Shown in pieces: positions 6,089 to 9,604 of a stretch of DNA of 9,604 nucleotides. The stretch comes from Clostridia bacterium. GTDB taxonomy: Bacteria > Bacillota > DSM-16504 > Desulfitibacterales > Desulfitibacteraceae. Position numbers and translations under genes: made by a program. The notes beneath the pieces are model-generated. The model made no database searches. It was not told the origin of the DNA and worked only from the letters and a program-made list of their open reading frames with translations. Within the stretch, counting starts at the first letter, position 1; each line of letters opens with the position of its first letter. The stretch covers positions 1 to 9,604 of the forward strand of contig JAGXSK010000082.1 of NCBI GenBank assembly GCA_018333845.1, written 5' to 3'.

Positions 6089-6174
6089 GAGAGGTTTTTA
6101 TAAATGGATGTCGAATAAAAACAGATGATTTAGTTGAATACAGCCTTTTAATTATAGACATGGAGGAAGCATTA

Positions 6175-7146
6175 ATGAAAATTGGATATCCAGCCACCCT
6201 TACGTATTATACACATTTTCTTTTATGGAAAAGCTTCTTTAATTCTCTTGGTCATGAGGTGATTATCTCCCCAAAGACATCAAAAAATATACTTGAAAGC
6301 GGTGTTAAAGATACTGTTACCGATGCATGTATTCCCATAAAAATCTTACATGGTCATGTAAGTGCTTTAAAAGGAAAAGTTGATCTTGTTTTCATTCCCA
6401 GAATGGTTAGTATTGTTAAGGATGAAACTTTTTGTCCCAAGTTTTTGGGACTGCCTGAAATGGTACAGTACTCAATTGAAAATGTACCAAAAATTCTTTC
6501 CCCACAAATTGAGCTTAAGCGTGGCTTCTGGCAAATATATAAGGTGTTAAAGTCATTAGGCCAACAATTAGGTGCAACAAAAAAAGAGATTTATAAAGCA
6601 ATATTTACAGCCATGAAAACCCAATTTAAGTATGAAAAGCTATTAGCCTCTGGTTTTTTTCCTAAAGAGGCAGTAGATATTATTGAAGGAAATAAAATCC
6701 CTGTAGCAAAAGACTTCTCAAATGGTATTAGCCTTGCAGTATTGGGTTATCCCTACCAGATTTATGATTCTTATATTACAGTGAACATGCTGGAAAACCT
6801 TAAAAATATGGGTGTTAATACGTGGACCTGTGAAATGGTACCCCTCCGCAAGCAAAAAAAATATAGAAAAGTCCTGCCAAAAGAGTTATTCTGGTACTAT
6901 AGCAATATTGTTATGAGATGCACATATTATTATTTAAAGGATAAGAGGATGGATGGCATAATACATGTTACTGCTTTTGGCTGCGGCCCCGACGCCATAC
7001 TGGATAAATTAATGGAGTTAGAATGTAAAAGCCACAATGTACCTTATTTAAATATCACAATTGATGAACATACAGGTGAGGCGGGTATATTAACACGGTT
7101 AGAGGCATTTGTGGACATGTTAAAAATACGGAGGGATCTCAATTGA
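6175..7146 (+). CDS. DUF2229-type acyl-CoA dehydratase activase-related protein
   Basis: This 323-residue cytosolic protein belongs to the 2-hydroxyglutaryl-CoA dehydratase (HgdB-like) superfamily, DUF2229 branch. It begins MKIGYPATLTYY and shows family segments DACIPIKILHGHV (50-62), FIPRMVS (73-79), HVTAFGCGPDA (264-274) and ITIDEHTGEAGILTRLEAFVD (294-314: DEHTGEAG and TRLEAF are the key residues). Cys52, Cys87 and Cys270 are candidate iron-sulfur ligands; other cysteines are at 219, 249 and 284. ATG 6175 is preferred because GGAGG at 6162-6166 lies eight bases upstream and the paralogue downstream begins at the same point; ATG 6160 precedes that ribosome binding site. The stop overlaps the next start by four bases (TTGA), indicating coupling. 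No substrate has been established for this family; a redox or radical-type reductase role is inferred from the activase partner. Confidence 0.88.
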   Translation: MKIGYPATLTYYTHFLLWKSFFNSLGHEVIISPKTSKNILESGVKDTVTDACIPIKILHGHVSALKGKVDLVFIPRMVSIVKDETFCPKFLGLPEMVQYSIENVPKILSPQIELKRGFWQIYKVLKSLGQQLGATKKEIYKAIFTAMKTQFKYEKLLASGFFPKEAVDIIEGNKIPVAKDFSNGISLAVLGYPYQIYDSYITVNMLENLKNMGVNTWTCEMVPLRKQKKYRKVLPKELFWYYSNIVMRCTYYYLKDKRMDGIIHVTAFGCGPDAILDKLMELECKSHNVPYLNITIDEHTGEAGILTRLEAFVDMLKIRRDLN

Positions 7147-8255
7147 AAGTATCATTTCCTCATATGGGAACTTCGCATATAGCTTTTAAACAATTCATTG
7201 AAAGATTAGGCCATGAACCTATAGTTCCTCCAACCCCCAGCAAAAAGACTTTAAGTTATGGAGTTCAGTATTCGCCTGAATTTGCATGTATACCTTTTAA
7301 AGTACTCATGGGAACATATGTGGAGGTTCTAGAAAAAGGTGCTGAAATGATTATTTCTTCTGGGGGACATGGTCCCTGCAGAGCAGGTCTGTATGGAATG
7401 CTCCATGAAAAGATATTAAAGGATGCAGGTTATGATTTTGAAATGATCATATTAGATGCTCCCCTTAAAAACCCCAAGGATTTCATTAGCAAAATCAATA
7501 GAATTATTAAACCCAATAAAGTTGGCTGGTATAGATTTATCCAAGAATTCAAATTTGGCTGGGCTAAATTGAAAGTCCTGGATATGGTAGAAGCTTACTC
7601 ACACAAAATAAGACCCTATGAGGTAACTAAAGGCCAAACAACCAGGAGTTTTATTAAAACACTAACGTTAATAGCACAAGCCCAAACATCAGAGGAATTG
7701 GAGAATGCCAGGCGTCAGGGAATAAAATTACTTGATGAGGTAGAGCAGGACAGGTCTAGAAAACCTTTGAAGGTAGGAATAATAGGAGAAATTTATGTTG
7801 TCATTGAACCTTTCATGAATTTTGATATTCAGGTATTACTTGGTGAAATGGGTGTTGAAACCCACCGTTCCATCTATTTAACCCAGTGGACAAAGGACAA
7901 TGCTGCTAAAGGAAAGGGTGAATTAGACGTAATAGCATGTGCTCCACCTTACCTTAACCAAAAAGTTGGAGGGCATGGAATAATTTCAATAGGGGAAACA
8001 GTAATTTATGCGAAAAATGGTTATGATGGAGTAATACAATTGGCTCCTTTTACATGTATTCCAGAAATAGTAGCAAAAAGTATAATTCCACAAATCACCA
8101 AAGATTATGGAATACCTGTTCTCTCTTTAACAATTGATGAACAAACTGCAAAAACAGGTGTTCAGACAAGACTCGAAGCTTTTATTGATTTAATGCTGCA
8201 CCAAAGATCTGTAAAAGGAGGAGGAAAATCACATGAAGTGCGTCTTGGGAGTTGA
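7143..8255 (+). CDS. 2-hydroxyacyl-CoA dehydratase (HgdB-like) family protein
   Basis: This 370-residue protein is related to the B-type component of 2-hydroxyacyl-CoA dehydratases. It is also a paralogue of the preceding gene: both start MK(I/V)-x-(F/Y)P, share an ACIP motif near residue 50, and end with an IDE-T-TRLEAF block. Cysteines at 49 (FACIPFK), 79 (GGHGPCRAG), 266 (IACAPPY) and 305 (FTCIPE) are candidate cluster ligands. The middle (about 115-210) is a charged helical insertion. The start is TTG 7143 with GGAGGG at 7130-7135 seven bases upstream; it overlaps the previous stop by four bases. The 3' end overlaps the activase gene by 23 bases and contains its ribosome binding site. In the Fe-S dehydratase and double-cubane cluster protein systems, such a protein receives low-potential electrons from the activase. 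The actual substrate is unknown, and the protein has fewer cysteines than I recall for the double-cubane type. Confidence 0.86.
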   Translation: MKVSFPHMGTSHIAFKQFIERLGHEPIVPPTPSKKTLSYGVQYSPEFACIPFKVLMGTYVEVLEKGAEMIISSGGHGPCRAGLYGMLHEKILKDAGYDFEMIILDAPLKNPKDFISKINRIIKPNKVGWYRFIQEFKFGWAKLKVLDMVEAYSHKIRPYEVTKGQTTRSFIKTLTLIAQAQTSEELENARRQGIKLLDEVEQDRSRKPLKVGIIGEIYVVIEPFMNFDIQVLLGEMGVETHRSIYLTQWTKDNAAKGKGELDVIACAPPYLNQKVGGHGIISIGETVIYAKNGYDGVIQLAPFTCIPEIVAKSIIPQITKDYGIPVLSLTIDEQTAKTGVQTRLEAFIDLMLHQRSVKGGGKSHEVRLGS

Positions 8256-9195
8256 CGTAGGTTCTGTCAGTACAAATATTGTTGTGTTAGATGAAGTTTT
8301 AAATGTTGTGGAATCACTTTATTTACGAACCCAGGGTAATCCTATTAATGCAATTACCAGGGGTCTAAAGCATATTGAGAAAAAACTGCCGGATAACGTT
8401 GAAGTCATAAGTGTTGGCACTACTGGAAGTGGAAGAATCCTGGCAGGAGTTATAATTGGTGCCGATATAATCAAAAACGAGATTACTGCCCATGCTGTTG
8501 CAGCTTCTAGAGAAGTCCCAGATGCACAAACTGTAATAGAAATTGGAGGTCAGGACTCCAAAATAATTATTCTAAAAGACGGTATAGTAGTTGACTTTGC
8601 CATGAACACAGTATGTGCTGCAGGAACAGGGTCTTTCTTGGACCAGCAGGCTTCGCGTCTTGGGATACCTATAGAAAGTTTTGGGGAAATGGCATTAAAA
8701 TCCACAGTGCCGGTTAGAATAGCAGGTAGATGCACTGTTTTTGCTGAATCTGATATGATTCATAAGCAACAAATGGGACATAAAAAAGAAGACATAATAA
8801 AAGGTTTATGTGATGCTCTTGTAAGAAATTATCTCAATAATGTTGGTAAGGGTAAGAACATACAGCCAACCATTGTATTCCAGGGAGGAGTTGCGGCAAA
8901 CAAGGGAATCCATAAGGCTTTCGAAGAACAGCTTAAAAAGGATATTGTAATACCACCAAACTTTTCTGTTATGGGTGCCATTGGTGCCGCTCTTCTTGCT
9001 AAACAGCATGTCAAAGTAAATAATACTAACACCAAATTTAAAGGGTTTCAAGTCAGCGAATTAGAGTATGATGCTTCTAGTTTTGAATGCACCGGGTGTT
9101 CTAACTTATGTGAAGTTATAAACATCAAAAATAATGAGCAGATAATTGCAAGATGGGGAAGCAGATGTGGCAAATGGGAAACCATGGTTATTTAA
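8233..9195 (+). CDS. CoA-substrate-specific enzyme activase (BcrAD/BadFG, HgdC family)
   Basis: This is an ASKHA-fold ATPase that binds a [4Fe-4S] cluster at a homodimer interface and delivers an electron to a dehydratase or reductase partner on ATP hydrolysis. The 320-residue protein has the phosphate-1 motif GVDVGSVSTN (6-15), GTTGSGR (62-68), IEIGGQDSKI (102-111), NTVCAAGTGSFLDQQASRLG (125-144), AGRCTVFAESD (164-174) and FQGGVAANKG (216-225). Cys128 and Cys167 sit where HgdC carries its cluster ligands Cys127 and Cys166. Beyond the roughly 260-residue HgdC core is a tail with Cys286, Cys289, Cys293 and Cys312 (CTGCSNLC then GSRCGKW). This may bind a second cluster or be a remnant of the fused multidomain form. 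The start ATG 8233 follows AAGGAGGAGG by eight bases and overlaps the preceding gene. Its natural partners are the two preceding gene products. Confidence 0.95.
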   Translation: MKCVLGVDVGSVSTNIVVLDEVLNVVESLYLRTQGNPINAITRGLKHIEKKLPDNVEVISVGTTGSGRILAGVIIGADIIKNEITAHAVAASREVPDAQTVIEIGGQDSKIIILKDGIVVDFAMNTVCAAGTGSFLDQQASRLGIPIESFGEMALKSTVPVRIAGRCTVFAESDMIHKQQMGHKKEDIIKGLCDALVRNYLNNVGKGKNIQPTIVFQGGVAANKGIHKAFEEQLKKDIVIPPNFSVMGAIGAALLAKQHVKVNNTNTKFKGFQVSELEYDASSFECTGCSNLCEVINIKNNEQIIARWGSRCGKWETMVI

Positions 9196-9248
9196 GGGGT
9201 GCTTGTGCTTGTTATTAGATAAAATACATATAAAGGAGTAAACTAAAA

Positions 9249-9604
9249 GTGAAAAATTCTTTAGAAGTTATTTGTCAAAAACTACAAGAAAAGGAATATA
9301 AACTTACCCCACAAAGAAAAACAATTTTAAAAGTTTTATTGGATAATGAAGAAAAACACTTAAGTGCAGAGGATATTTATCAAATTGTCAAACATCATTA
9401 TCCTGAAATAGGACTGGCAACTGTTTACAGAACTCTAGAATTATTAGCAGATATTGACATTTTGCAAAAAATGAACTTTGATGATGGCAAAGCTCGTTAT
9501 GAATTTTCCAGTCATGATGAACACCATCATCACCATTTAATCTGCTTAAAATGTGGTAAGGTCATAGAATTTAATGATGATTTACTGGATGTTTTAGAAA
9601 AGAC
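9249..9604 (+). CDS. fur: Fur-family ferric uptake/metal regulator, 3' end outside the window
   Basis: The frame opens at GTG 9249 and runs off the right edge after 118 codons. A full Fur protein is about 140-150 residues. The DNA-binding winged helix includes LTPQRKTILKVL (19-30) and the recognition segment PEIGLATVYRTLELL (52-66). The dimerisation domain begins near ARYEF (82-86) and carries a His-rich metal site (five His at 92-96) and Cys99-x2-Cys102 for structural zinc. The Glu in ARYEF, where PerR has a regulatory Asp, and the close likeness of the recognition region to Bacillus Fur favour Fur over PerR. AAAGGAG at 9232-9238 lies 10 bases before the GTG. The gap to the activase is 53 bases with no terminator seen; a TAAAAT (9220-9225) lacks a good -35, so cotranscription is possible. 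Confidence 0.92.
   Translation, partial: MKNSLEVICQKLQEKEYKLTPQRKTILKVLLDNEEKHLSAEDIYQIVKHHYPEIGLATVYRTLELLADIDILQKMNFDDGKARYEFSSHDEHHHHHLICLKCGKVIEFNDDLLDVLEK

Noticed and set aside
8806..9051. Two minus-strand frames opposite the activase gene
   Set aside because: Shadows of conserved activase sequence with no ribosome binding site or family resemblance.
9203..9230. TTGTGC with TACATA as a promoter for fur
   Set aside because: Spacing is 16 bases but TTGTGC and TACATA match the consensus hexamers poorly and overlap an equally weak TAAAAT; not enough to annotate.

Overview
This window looks like chromosome from an AT-rich, endospore-forming Firmicute of the clostridial type. Three things point there: strong AGGAGG ribosome binding sites, several TTG/GTG starts, and a recognisable spoVM microgene with other sporulation-flavoured genes nearby. 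The species cannot be named from the sequence. Genes are tightly packed and no non-coding gap exceeds about 180 bases. No tRNA, rRNA, CRISPR array or insertion sequence was seen.

Region 1 (1-4769, + strand) is a compact operon for the methylmalonyl-CoA/succinate branch of propionate metabolism. It holds the end of sucD (succinyl-CoA synthetase alpha), a split B12-dependent methylmalonyl-CoA mutase (catalytic and cobalamin subunits as separate genes), methylmalonyl-CoA epimerase, and the alpha and beta subunits of a class I [4Fe-4S] fumarase. Together these interconvert methylmalonyl-CoA, succinyl-CoA, succinate and (after a dehydrogenase/reductase outside the window) fumarate and malate. The set resembles the methylmalonyl-CoA cluster of syntrophic propionate oxidisers such as Pelotomaculum, but the sequence does not reveal the direction of flux (propionate oxidation or formation).

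Region 2 (about 4800-6060) separates two metabolic operons. A hairpin covers the ribosome binding site of a polytopic membrane protein that resembles the acyltransferase PlsY but lacks its catalytic motifs. Next comes a 22-codon gene that I identify as spoVM, closed by a strong rho-independent terminator. A convergent minus-strand gene for a four-helix membrane protein (TIGR04086/YrzE-like) is preceded by a sequence close to a sigma-E promoter. This block looks sporulation-linked.

Region 3 (about 6083-9195, + strand) is a three-gene operon of the 2-hydroxyacyl-CoA dehydratase/activase superfamily. It has a DUF2229-type protein, a paralogous HgdB-like protein and a BcrAD/HgdC-type ATP-dependent activase with an extra C-terminal cysteine cluster. 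In many organisms these domains occur fused in one very large protein; here they are separate, overlapping genes. The substrate is unknown. A Fur-family metalloregulator follows and runs off the right edge.
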